Part shown: positions 1-11,309 of the stretch, one piece after another
Layout: the number at the start of each line of letters is the position of its first letter
Position numbering within the stretch: the first letter of the stretch is position 1
From: Dasyornis broadbenti
Lineage: Eukaryota > Chordata > Aves > Passeriformes > Dasyornithidae
NCBI GenBank assembly: GCA_013397935.1
Contig: VZRN01004204.1
Location: 2,841,863-2,905,862, forward strand
Length of the DNA stretch: 64,000 nt
Reading direction: 5' to 3'
The notes under the pieces: generated by a model
The model's input: only the letters and a program-made list of their open reading frames with translations
Told to the model about the DNA's origin: nothing
Databases searched by the model: none
Program-made: the position numbers and the translations under genes

Positions 1-1853
1 GGATGTTAGGAAGTTAGGATGTAAACCTAGTGGATCAAAATCTAGTTTTGAAATGTCTAGCCTATTAATTCCCACAACATGCCATAACCTCATCTTCCAT
101 TTTTTGCCAAGTTGTCCAGATTTATAGAACTTACTGATCCTAACTAAAATTAGGATATAAAATCTTGGGAAAAATTACCAAGTAAGGACAAAAGAAAATT
201 ATTCTCACAGTTTTTAAAAGCAGCCCAGAAGGTTTTAACGTTCAGTATTTGTTCACTGATAAGGTTATATCCAGAAGTTTCAAAATCAGTTGATAAAGCT
301 GCCCAACTATCCCACAACTCTGATTGTTTAGGCATTTTTTTTTCTGTCTAGCCGCAGGAGGCCAAAGGAAATGCCAAGAGATATGTTTCAACAGTCCCTG
401 CTTATACACTGAAATAACTGGTCCAGTTTGAAAAAACATTAATCCTTCAGCAGCTCTTGGGGTAAGCCTTGTCTTTTTTTTTTTTTTTCTTCTATAGAAC
501 TTTTTCATTTAACTTGTAGATATCTTCGCTTCTTTTAGAGGAAGAATGTTTTTTCTCCACTGGAGAACTAGAGGTACAAGATCCTCCCAGGAAGTCTTTG
601 AAAAGGTTTTCACCCCATTCACTCTGATTTTGTAACAAAGTATAGCTGAATGGGAGTTCTGCTTTGTTTAAGTTGAAAGTTGGTCATTCTTTTCTCTATT
701 ACACAATTCAAGGGGCATTAGAAAAGAGTGGAGCTATTCAAGGCCAGAAATAGCAGGGAATAACAAGAAAGAATATTGCTATTCATTAATTAAGTCCTGT
801 TTCCATTATGATCTTAACATTACAGCTCAGTCACTATGGATGACGTTTTCCTTCTAGTCTAAGCAACTATCTTCCTTGGCTTTCCTTTACATGCCTTTCC
901 TTCCAACTGAAAAATAACTGGCATTGCCATAACCATCCCATTCTTCTCATCTCCACACTGGTCCCCCCGACACCCTCACCAAGGGAAAGGAAAAACATAG
1001 ATGCTATTCAGTTCTGAAACTAGCTTGAGCACACTCATGAAGAGGTCTATTTAACATTTAATCCAATGGTACAGCACATCCATATATATTAATCCCCATC
1101 ATCTGTGGCTAGCAAATATTTGTACAAGAAGAAAATATTACATAGCTAAAGAAAGCATGATCTAACCACCTCTGAATATATTTTAAATGCAAATATTTTT
1201 GCCCTATGTCCAGTCCTGCTGGTAGGTCATTTGCAAATCAGGTTTTTGTGATAGGTTTTTTTTGCTAAATTATAGAAAGCCACTGACCCTGGGTAATGAA
1301 TATTCTCTATATAATCATGAATACATCTTAATATAAATATATATTCTGGTGTGCAACTGTACCTGAGCTGATTCTGAAATGTTGTTGTGGTACCTCCTGC
1401 CTGCTCTAGTTCAACCACCTAATACCTGAACTGTATTTCCCCTAAGGTCCCACTTCCCAGGTTTTGCTGGGATGTATGATGGATGTCTAACATACGGACA
1501 AAGAGATTAAAGATATTTTAACAGCAGGAGGAATCAACAGCATACTTTGTATCACAGGTTCAGTTATACTAATACTGGAGACTTTACGGGTAAAGGGATC
1601 CAAGGTATTATGCATTTTCTTCCAAAGAGGAAGCTACTTCTGACTTAGATAAAATGTCTAAATTAATGAGAAGAGACTGTGTAAGGCTAAAGACATTCTA
1701 GCACAGCACTAAATCTTGGTCTTGCAGTGCATGGCACAGTATTGAGATTACAAATCATGGCCAGGCTCACCAGAAAACCATCTCCACATGACTACTTATT
1801 TGTCTAAGGAAAATTTCTAGGAATCAGGGGAACATTCCTGGTTTAAGCAAACC
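1..1853. other. Unique AT-rich non-coding DNA
   Basis: I see no gene, recognisable transposon or RNA gene here. The longest open frames are under 90 codons, overlap low-complexity T runs and show no protein-like features. A run of about 15 T lies at 474-488. Confidence 0.6.
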
Positions 1854-2429
1854 CAGAATCATTGAATCATGGAATGGTTTGAGTTGGAAGGGACCATAAA
1901 GACCATCTAGTTACAACTCCCTGGACATAGGCAGGCACTGGGCATCTTCCACTAGACCAGGTTGCTCAGACCTAAAACACGTCCAGGGACAGGGTATCAT
2001 AACTTTTCTGGGCAACATGGTTTAGAGCCACATCACCCTGACATGAAAAACTTCTCCCTAATATCTAAGTTAAACCCTCTAAGTTTAAAGCCATTACGCC
2101 ACGTCATATCACTACATGCCCTAGTAACAAAGATTCCAGTTTTCTTTTAGGTCCCATTTAGGTACTAAAATTCTGCTAGAAGTTCCACCCAGAGGTTTCC
2201 CTTCTCCAGGAAAAATAACCCCAGCTCTCTCAGCCTTTCTTCACAGCAGATGCTCCATCCCTCTGATCACCTTGATAGCCTTCCTTTGAACTCATTCCAC
2301 CAAGTCCATGACCTCATTCAGTTGGAAGTCCCAGAGCTGAACTCCAGGTAGGGTCTTATGAGAGCAGAGTAGAGGCTCTCAATCACCTTGCTCACCCTCT
2401 TGGTCCTACACCTTTTGATGCAGTCCAGG
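1854..2429 (-). mobile_element. CR1 LINE, 3' part, first piece of a split copy
   Basis: A degraded chicken-repeat-1 non-LTR retrotransposon, lying antisense. It starts with the complement of the CR1 tail (AATCATGGAATGG near 1866), followed by the conserved GTTGGAAGGGACC block, the 'accaggttgctca' block near 1957, 'gggcaacatgg' near 2010, 'ctccctaatatcta' near 2052 and 'tctcagcctttcttcaca' near 2230. It is 5'-truncated, as CR1 copies normally are, and carries no intact reverse transcriptase. The copy is interrupted at 2430 by a solo LTR and resumes at 3013. The family call rests on recognising the avian CR1 3' consensus; the subfamily is not assigned. Confidence 0.92.
2425..2429. repeat. Left target-site duplication of solo LTR
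   Basis: CCAGG directly before the LTR start, repeated exactly after its end. The bases belong to the interrupted CR1. Confidence 0.88.
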
Positions 2430-3012
2430 TGTCTTGGTTTCTGCCGGGACAGAGTTAATTTCATCTCAGGAGCTGTTGCGGTGCTGTTTTTTGGATTCAG
2501 AGTGAGAATAGTGTTGATAACACACTCAAGTTTGGAGCTTTTGCTAAGTCATGCTTATCCTAAGTCAAGGACTTTTTCCCTCCCTTGTCTGATGCTCTGC
2601 CAGTGAGGAGGTTTGCAAAAGAAACTGGGAGGGAGCATAGCTGGGTCACGTGACCTAAAGAGACCAAAGGGATGTTCCACACCATGGAATATCATGCTCA
2701 GTGCATAAACTGGGGGAGTTACCTGGAAGAGCAGCCAGTGTGGGTTCGGGAAGGCAGGTCTGGCATCAGTCAGTGGCTTGTGAGCAATTGCATTGTGTGT
2801 CACCAATTTTCCCTTTTTTATTATCATTGTTATTACAGTTTACCATTATTACTGTATTTTACTTTATTTTCAACTACTAGACTGCTCTTATCTCAACCTA
2901 CAAGTTTTGCTTTGATTCTCCTCCACTTTTCCACCAGGGTGGAGGAGGAGAAAGGAGGGTTCAGCAGGCAGCTGTGTGCTGCTTAATTTCCAGCTGAGCT
3001 TAAACCACAACA
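2430..3012 (+). mobile_element. Solo LTR of an avian endogenous retrovirus (ERVL-like)
   Basis: A 583-bp element beginning TGTCTTGGTTTCTGCC and ending AAACCACAACA, giving the TG...CA ends of a retroviral LTR. It is flanked by a perfect 5-bp direct repeat, CCAGG, at 2425-2429 and 3013-3017. A degenerate TATA-like stretch (GCATAAACTGGGGG near 2702) sits upstream of the promoter-proximal part and sets the sense strand as plus. No gag, pol or env lies beside it and no second LTR follows, so this is a recombined solitary LTR. The sequence matches my memory of an LTR abundant in passerines; the 5-bp duplication agrees with ERVL-type integration. Open frames of 90-104 codons inside it are chance frames. 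Confidence 0.9.
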
Positions 3013-3017
3013 CCAGG
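3013..3017. repeat. Right target-site duplication of solo LTR
   Basis: CCAGG directly after the terminal CA of the LTR, matching 2425-2429 exactly. Confidence 0.88.
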
Positions 3018-3079
3018 ACATGCTTGGATTTCTGGGCTGCACATATACAGTCCTGGCTCATGTTGAGCTTCTCAACTCA
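3013..3079 (-). mobile_element. CR1 LINE, second piece of the split copy
   Basis: The text 'ggatttctgggctgca' and 'ctcatgttgagcttctca' is the CR1 block that normally follows directly on the sequence ending at 2429. This shows one CR1 copy cut in two by the later LTR. The right boundary is approximate; CR1 similarity fades after about 3079. Confidence 0.85.
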
Positions 3080-4439
3080 GTAAGGAGTACTGCTGCAAAA
3101 AGAGAGTCACTTCACAATACATAAATCTAGAGAATTCTTGCAGTTCACCTGAAGTAGGGGGAAGGTTAAAGGTAGAAGTATTTTACTCCAGTCAACTTTT
3201 GGGATGGGAAGTATAAATGAAAAAATGCTGATTTTTTCATATTTTTTCCAGTTTGGTTGCAAATATTTTCCAATCTTTCCAAATAACATGAGAGAAGAAA
3301 ACTCTTTGCTGCTTCATCAGTGGATGGGAAACAGAGCCTTTTACTTATGACTTTCCCACTAGCAGTATTTTCCAGTTGTGTAGATTCTAGAGTGAGCTTG
3401 ACTCAAGGTCAAGGAATAGAACTGTATTTGAATTCCAGCCATCTCTGATCAGTGCTAAAAGCATGATTCTGAAACCTTTCAACTTTATTTTCACTTTGAG
3501 GACTGTTTTATTGTAAGAAAATCAGAAATGTTTCCTAGTCAACACTGGGGGGAAAAAAAAAAGGTAGTAAAGAATCAATACAGTGAATAAATACAGTAGC
3601 CAGCCTGCTACAATACAAATCCAGATATGGCACATTTGCTGAAGAGGTTTCATTTACCTTCATCCTTGATGAACAAACTAGTCTCTGACTTCACAAAGGG
3701 TTAAAACATTTCCCATTTGAGACAGTAAGAATGCTTTAATGAAAACTTCAGTCTCAATAGGTGATACTTTTGTGGAAAATTCTTATTAAAAGGCTATTCT
3801 GGTATCCTCAGAATCCTAAACTATTTAAAGCAACAATTTATTCTTTTCTCTGTACCTAGTGAAATGAGGCCTTGTTCTTTCTAGCCACAATTATTTCTAT
3901 TAATTGTTAGTACTAATAGCAAGAAAATATCACGAAAAAGACCAAAAGCATATGACAATTAAGTGATCATCACAGGTCCTTTTGTGTTATCTAATTTTCA
4001 AGATAGTGTATGATTGTTAATCAGAATACAGTTGCAAAAAATCCCTGCCATATGTTTTAAAAAACACACATTTGAAATAATTTTGACAGTTTTCCTGCAT
4101 TTCCTGCTCCTTCTGTGTGCAAGAATGCCCAAACGCCCAACACATTGATGTACTTCTGTTTGAAGTTGGGATTAGAGTCTGAAGTTTCATTTCTGAGAAA
4201 GAACTCTGGCTTGTAGCACAGACTGCGAGCAGCCAGGCTGTGTTCAGACAGAACTGCCCGCTGACTGAAGCACACAGTTAAGAACTTGAAACTATAAAAG
4301 TGGGAACACATGGGAAATTACAAAAATTGAGCAGAAGGTATATTTCCTCATAAAAGAGAAAAACAAATCAGGAAACCTTAAGAACTCATGGTTGCAAAGA
4401 ATGCACATTCACTCTTTTTTTGTTTTGTTTTGTTTTAAA
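3080..4439. other. Unique AT-rich non-coding DNA
   Basis: No gene or recognised repeat. A short A run lies near 3551-3560. The open frames are short (84 codons or less) and have no recognisable domain. Confidence 0.55.
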
Positions 4440-4900
4440 GTATTGGTTGCTAGAGAACTTTGGCGAGCCTGGAGGGCCATTATGCTTACAATTATTTGCA
4501 TGTTCCCTATCCTGCAAATCTTACACTATAACATTTGTGATATGACAATGTCAGTATTTGCATGCAAGCAGTATATTTTTGAGTTACAATTTTGTCTGCT
4601 CCTGCTGTTCATTCCTCACCTGGAGCCATAATGTACTCTCCTTAACATCATAATCACACAGCAGCCCATGCTGGTGTCACAAACAAAGGGTTATGACTTC
4701 AACTGAATGATTGGTAGGAACAGAAGGGTTTGTATAAAGTAAGATGCTGTCTGCATGCAAATGTGTCCATTTAAGAGGGGAAAAAAAGAGCAAGTGAGAG
4801 CCATTAATTACAAAGTGATATGTTAGCTGAATTGCATTCTCCTGGAATATTTTTCAGACTCCGTGAAGCATTCAGCACATCTTAAAAGAAATAAGAAAGC
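4440..4900. promoter_or_regulatory. Candidate enhancer-like non-coding element with POU octamers
   Basis: Complex, repeat-free sequence with three perfect octamer motifs within 269 bp: ATTTGCAT at 4494-4501 and 4556-4563, and the inverted form ATGCAAAT at 4755-4762. It also has several homeodomain-type AATTA/TAAT cores. Octamers bind POU-family factors such as Oct1. That this is an enhancer is inference from motif clustering only; conservation could not be tested here. Confidence 0.22.
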
Positions 4901-7900
4901 ACAAGCTGGCTCCATATCTCTGTTTTTATCATTTGGCACAGATCACTGGAGTCTGGCCCACCTGCAATCTGCAGCAAGTTGTCGTTTGCCTTTTGCTCAC
5001 TCTGTGAGGATGCTGTTGATTCACTGCATCTGTTTTCCTCAGCCAGTCCCAGTTTCAGTTCTTTTCTTTATATGAAACTCTCTGTGCTCAAAGGCTGAGT
5101 ATACCGGAGAGGTGCACCAGAGCTAGGCATCAGCTGTTAGCAAATGAAATAGTTGAACAGCAGATGGACATTAGAGACCTCGGTTGCTCACACAGCAGGT
5201 GCCTGCTGAACCTTAATACCACTAAAGAAGCAAATAATGTGCAGGGAAGTTGGTAGTCAGGCTGTTATTCCTACTGTTTTCTTCCAAAGGCAAAGAGCAT
5301 GAAAGCATATCTACACACCAAGGGATGTAACCCTCCTTCTTCAGCCAGAAGAGCTTCTTGCCTTTTCTCCATGCTCTCAGGTTAAGCTTTAAGGCTTCTT
5401 GGACAGCCTTAAACCAAATATGCTGAAGTCAAAATTTAACGACAACACTGAGATGAGGACTGTTTTAGACCCTTCTCAACACCCTCTAGCCTAGCAAATG
5501 GATTGGACTCTGCCTGGAAGTCGTTGACAAGAGCATCTTCACCTAACCCGAAAGGGCCTAAAGTCAACCACCAACTTGTTTGCTGAAACCCGGCCCAAGA
5601 AAAATCTGGGGGTGGAGAACAGAAGAAAACAAAAGTAATAGGAATTGGGTATTCATGTGAAGGATCTCTTGAAAAAATCTAGTCCAAAACTGAGGAGGTG
5701 TCCAAGGACTAGACATATCTAATACAGGCTTAGGCAGCTCATAAAACGTCTGTCCTCACCTCCCTACAAAATCGTTTGAGAGTCTGGAAAGTGCAGAGGG
5801 AAAATGAAAATGAATCTATGAATGGTCTGCATGTGTCCATCTCTTTTCACGGATGGAACTGGCCTCAGATGACTGGTTCTCTGGTTTCAGTGTCTCAACT
5901 TTGTGCATAAACCAGTGGATGAATTCAAGCCTAATACTAACTGCAATTTTGGGCAGTTAAAGTGGGGCTTTTTACATGAAGAATTAAGTAGAAATCTGAT
6001 AAATCATTGTCCATTAAAGAGAACTGAATCATAAAACTCTCTTTTGTGTAGACATTCCAAAATAACTGTTTCAGAGTGTGATATTAGTTTTTTATATAAA
6101 CTTTTCTGTTCTCATCTTTAAAATTTCATTTCATGTAGTTTTTACCTTGATTTTCTCTTCTGAAACAGAACTGAAATGTACAGTTCTTCAAAACTGAAAA
6201 ACTGCAGGATTAAAGAATACTTTAAATCCCACGTAAGTAATGAGAACTATTAACTATAAAATTACTTAATTTTGCTATGAACAATTAACCGAAAATGACA
6301 ATGTGGAGAAATCTTCAATGGCAATGTACTAAGATCTGAATTTGAATAAATATATTTTTTTAGTATTAGATATGCCCTGATTAATTGCTGAATTATCTTC
6401 CCGACTGCATAACTTCTGACAGCCTAATTAGAGTCTACATTACAGCTTCAGATCTTTTGATCTTGATCCCAGAGATTAGTTTTAAAAGTTTGCTAGCTGA
6501 TGAGCTGCTGAGAATCTGGTAAAGCCAAAACTAAGACTGCTTAGACTCACAAGATTTTTATGTCTTTCCATTTAGAAGAAACTCTCAACCTCATTTATAA
6601 TGGTATTAAAAATGTTAGGGTTGTTAGGCAATGGAGATGGTCATAAAACTTTCCAATGGAAAACTCTCCAGTTTAGAGATGGGAATAGTCTAAAACCTCA
6701 GTCTTACTGAGAAACTAAAGAAAATACTTAAAGGTCTTAATGTTGCTCCTTGCTGTATCGCAGAAGGTAATTGAAAAATTAGTTTAGACAGATTCCATTG
6801 CTGCCACTACAGAAGCAGCATCTGGAAAACCAACACAGGGAGGTTTTTGTGCTGCAATTCACTTTTCTTTGCATTAAGGTTGTAAGTTCTTAAGCTCTTA
6901 AGTCCTGAAAACTATTTCTAGCATGATACAATGGGCCTGATATTTCACCATTTCATCATGGGTTGCATTTAGTTGTGTTCGCACCTATCCTTTCAGTAAA
7001 TTCTTGCAAAAACTCACGGTATTGGAAAAAAATGTATTGAAAAGAAGCAGGGCATTACAACTGGAAGAAAGCTTTTCATGCATGCATGAACACAGGCCAA
7101 ACAGCAGTATTTAACAGTAAGACAGTGGAGAGAAAAAGGGAGATGCACTATAAAGCTGTTGTCTAAATGAAACACATTAAGAGAGATAGTAAACACTGAT
7201 CTATGCAATGGACACCACAGATTCACTGTCCATAAAAGTAAGTAATAAGGAAATGCTGTGTGAATGGAAGAAAGTTTAAACACAAGGGATACTGTTAAAA
7301 ATTTTATGTATCTCAGGGCTGATATAGAGCGTGCAAGGGATATGCCTTCAAGGGCATAAAGGGTTTCCCCTGCGGTACATTATCTGGAAACCATTTGTAA
7401 AGCAGAAGCACATTATTCAAACAACCACCGGTGAACAGTGGTTTAAGGGCATGTATTTTCATACTTTCTAGAAGCAATAAAGGGGCTGTCACTGTGGGTG
7501 ATTTTCAGTCCGTTTTAAAGGCATTGCTTAGAGAGGAAGGAGGTCTTGTCATGGCATGCGCTAAGGCAAGAATCCTGGAGAACTGAGAGGCTGATATCTT
7601 TCCTCAGAAGCGAGAGGCGATGGAAACCATCTGAAAGACTTCAATGCTAGCTGTCTCCACGGAGAGTGGCTACACAGAACGTTAGCATTTCAGTCTATAC
7701 TCAGCTCTCTGAAAATGTTGCACTTGAACTAAACAAAAAACCAAAATTTTCCAACTATAAGAACACTTCCAAACTGTGAATTGGTTTAAAATGTCTAGTG
7801 GCTGCCTTGCCAAGTTTTATCAATAAGCAAAGCAATGTAATAACAGTCCAACTTTTGTCCTATTTTTGATTTCACCTTCATCATTCTACAAAATTCCTCA

Positions 7901-8099
7901 GAAAATGTAGGAACCGAAGGCTAAAATGCATTGTTCAGGAAGGGAGTTCATAGCCACAATGCTTTCATTAATTAAGAGCATGAGATGATGGTTTTGGGGA
8001 AGAACTATATTTCCTCTCACCAACTGAAAAAAAAAAAATTGCAGAAGGCAAAATTCTCTTCTGGAAAAATTATGTTGATGAGGTGGAGGCCCATGAAAT
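4901..8099. other. Unique AT-rich non-coding DNA
   Basis: No gene, RNA gene or recognised transposon. Visible details are a perfect 16-bp palindrome at 7075-7090 and an A run near 8026-8038 just before the next CR1. Frames of up to 89 codons have no recognisable content. Confidence 0.55.
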
Positions 8100-8420
8100 G
8101 GATCTTAGAATGAATTGGGTTGGAAGGGACCTTAAAGATCATCCAGTTCCAACCCACCCTTCCCTGGGCAGGGAAACCTACCATGAGACCAGGTTGCCCC
8201 AAGCCCCATCCAACCTGACCTTGAATGCTTCCAGGGGTGGGCCAGCCACAATTTCTCTGGGCAACCTGTTGCACTGCCTCATCACCCTCATAGCAAAAAA
8301 TTTCTCCCTAATATCTAGTCTGAACTTATTCTCTTACAGTTTGAAGCTATTTTCCCTTATTCTGATACTACATCCTCTTGTAAATAGTATTAATCTTGTA
8401 AATAGTAGTGATCTCCAGCA
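8100..8420 (-). mobile_element. CR1 LINE 3' fragment
   Basis: A well-preserved antisense CR1 3' end: GGGTTGGAAGGGACCTTAAA near 8116, 'gaccaggttgccccaagccc' near 8188, 'ctctgggcaacctgttgcac' near 8254, then 'ctccctaatatctagtct'. Similarity fades near 8385-8420, where a 14-bp word (TCTTGTAAATAGTA) occurs twice with period 18 (8376-8389 and 8394-8407). An open frame of 122 codons on the plus strand crosses the element and is not a host gene. Confidence 0.93.
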
Positions 8421-10344
8421 TCAGGTGGGGAAAGACATTAACTTTGGCTGACATGGCATTTCCTCACGTTGTGCTTGTGTCACTAAATTAACTGTCCTGA
8501 TGGATGCATTACAGTAAATTACACCAAACAGAAAACATCCCAGAAAGTTAATTAATCACTTTTCAGTGGGTAAATATTTAAGTGCTTGCAGAAGCACTTC
8601 TCTTTTTCCAGAAAGATCTAGCAACTCTTTCCCCAAGGTATTTGGCGGAGCTCAGGAATAATGCAAATGAAATATTTGGAGAGGCCTGTGCCTGAATTTT
8701 TAAACACCTAATTTTACCACAAGATTTCTGACTGCAGAAAGAGTAAAGTCTAGTTTCTAGCGAAGTCTCATGTCTCCAGTGGGCCTCCTCTCTGGAGTAT
8801 TCTCTACTTATCTTAAAACAGAAAAGAAAAGGTACTGCTGTGTTTCCATCCTGCAGGTTTTAGGAGGCTCCTTCTTGAGTGCCTAAACCCATAATTTCAT
8901 AAAAACTATCAAATGGAACATTTTTACATCATCTAGTCTGTCACTTTCAGTTGAAACATGGTGGTTTGAAAGTGGTTTTGGGACACATAGATGTAAATTC
9001 ACACAGCTACATTCACTTCTTGATTGTATTTACCATGATTTTTAAATCAGACAAAATCTGTTCTACTGATACAGATTTCCAGAGGTACATGGACAATACT
9101 CTTAGAACTTGTAAGTGATTTAATTGGCTGAGTCTGAATTTTAGTGCTCTGACTGAAGTAAACATTTGGTTAAACAACTTCTGTTGTTTCTCCTACTTCA
9201 GTAATAGGAAGGATCTGTGTAGAAGAGAAACCCAGGCAACTCTGAAACAAAGCAGAACTCAGGCTTGATTCTCACTTAACACTCACAAACCCCAGCGCTG
9301 AGAGCCACAGTCCCACAGACTTTAAGCAAGGCTGGGTTTCCAAATTTTGGAGTTTCTGGATCAAGACTAAACTAAAATGCACCTTTAAGTTCTTTCTGAA
9401 TCAGCTGGCATATGGAAGCAGTATTTCTCTTGCATAGTTTTACTAGTGGGAATTAGACATTCCCTTTTTGTGTCACCTGTCTATGCTAAACAGCAATTTC
9501 AAGAGTACCAATGAAAGGTGTTTCTTCATGACTTGCACACAAGAGATTTTCCAGAGGCTTTTAGGAGAGAGACAGAAAGAAAAACTCTCAACTTGTTCTT
9601 CATCTGACATAAGTTGACGGAAATGTGGTGAAAACAGTGAATTTGTGGATTTACATGAGCCTCCAGGCTTTACATTAATGAAGAAGTGCCATTAAGCAGT
9701 TACATGTGCTCTCACCTGTATGAACATTTTTGCAGATGAAGGCAGGAAAGCTCATCTATAAAAGCCAGAGTGGATGGCAAATCAAGTTAAGTGAAGACTA
9801 GGATCATCAGACATGCAGGAGAATGACAGCACAAACATGACTGATTTAATGGGAGGGAATACATTTAATTCAAAGTGACAGTGAGACAGGAAACCAAGCC
9901 AGGGGGCTGAATACACAGACATATGGACAAAATGACCAAGGGAACAAAATTATGCTAGCCAGATCAGATTACCTGAAAGATTAATAAATTTAGACACTTA
10001 CCTCTTTCCAAAGACTAGTTGTCAGTGTCTTGAGACCTCAAATGCTATCAGCTCATTACTTTGAGTAGAGACACACTGGGACATTAAGGAGCAGGTCAGG
10101 ATGCAGAGGTGACCAGGTAGCACTAGGAATTATTTCAGCAGTGAACCAGCTGATATACAGACAATACCTTCTGTGTGATATTCCAATGTCTTCTTTTAAA
10201 TCCATGAATGGTTTAATGTTCCTCTGCTCCTGTAATTCATCAGAAAGAAAGGGATTCCTGCAGGTTAGCTGTAACAGGATAAAGTCAAGTCTAGCCCGGG
10301 CCTGAAATGCATCCCATTTGTCTAAAAAAATCAGACAGCATGAG
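8421..10344. other. Unique non-coding DNA
   Basis: No gene or recognised repeat. It contains scattered octamer-like and AATTA words but no cluster that stands out. Confidence 0.5.
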
Positions 10345-10395
10345 GTGCCTCAGAGGCACAGAGAGGTGAAAGCACTTGCCTAAGTCTCTTCCAGA
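10345..10395 (+). mobile_element. Possible ancient MIR SINE fragment
   Basis: The stretch 'gaggcacagagaggtgaaag' followed by 'cacttgcctaagtc' resembles the MIR segment that reads gaggcacagagaggttaag then acttgcccaaggtc. MIR-family SINEs predate the bird-mammal split, so a worn copy is plausible. The match is short; a chance match is possible. Confidence 0.4.
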
Positions 10396-11309
10396 ATTTC
10401 AGAAAAGAGTCCAGTGCATTAAATATGTCTAAACAGTCTAATTTCATATTCATCCCCACAGGCAACCAAGAATATCCTTCAAGCATATACAGCATAGTAA
10501 GACATATGTCTTTCCTACCACCACTCTTCCCATGTGGATACATTTATCCCAGGAAGAGGAAATAGGCAGGATGGAATTATCTCAAAATAGATTCAGCATT
10601 CAGGCACTTTGAAGGCTACAGTGCCTTTGGATTCATTCAGTCTCGGAGGGGAAAGTATTTTTTGATAATTGGAGGTCTCACACTGATGTGCTGTTTTAGC
10701 TTTCTAACAGCAAGCTAACTGCTTGCTGAAAGCAAAGAGAGAAAAGAGAGCAACAATACTCTGAAACAAACTGGAGAAGAGAAAGTGACATCCATCAAAT
10801 CCTGTTGGTCCTAGGTTTAGTAGTTCAGCAAGATTAATCCAGTAAGGGGTAAGACCATGCACCTAAATGAACAAGGACCATGCTTGATTCTTATGCCCTT
10901 GAATACCCTTAGGCACAAAATGACTGTTGCTTGTGATCCCTCATGACCCTTGAGACATCTGGGTGGAAGGCAGACAGAAACAGAACAAACTGGTGGGAAA
11001 ATTCAACATTGCACCCAAGGGCATTCAGGATGGGAACTCAAGGCACTTCAGTGTCCAGAACCATCTTTCTCCTACACTGGTTTCTATGCATGCTGTCAAG
11101 CTGATTCCACTCCTTTCTCAGTAGACTGAGGACTCTCCACCACCAAAATCTTTGAGGCAAAAAGGGTGTCATGTATAGAAAATCATCAGAGTGGGGAAAA
11201 TTAGTTTTCTCTTTACACAATAACAGTTGCCTAAAAAATCCCAAAGCTACACCAAAAGTATAAAAGGTAGAGGAACATAAATCTGCTAGGTAGAAGTATG
11301 CTATGGAGG
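10396..11309. other. Unique non-coding DNA
   Basis: Nothing recognisable. The stretch ends at the left flank of a solo LTR. Confidence 0.5.
11305..11309. repeat. Left target-site duplication (imperfect)
   Basis: GGAGG immediately before the LTR; the matching right copy is GGAAG, so one base has changed since insertion. Confidence 0.6.

Noticed and set aside
8083..8451. 122-codon frame as a host gene
   Set aside because: It reads antisense through a CR1 3' fragment.
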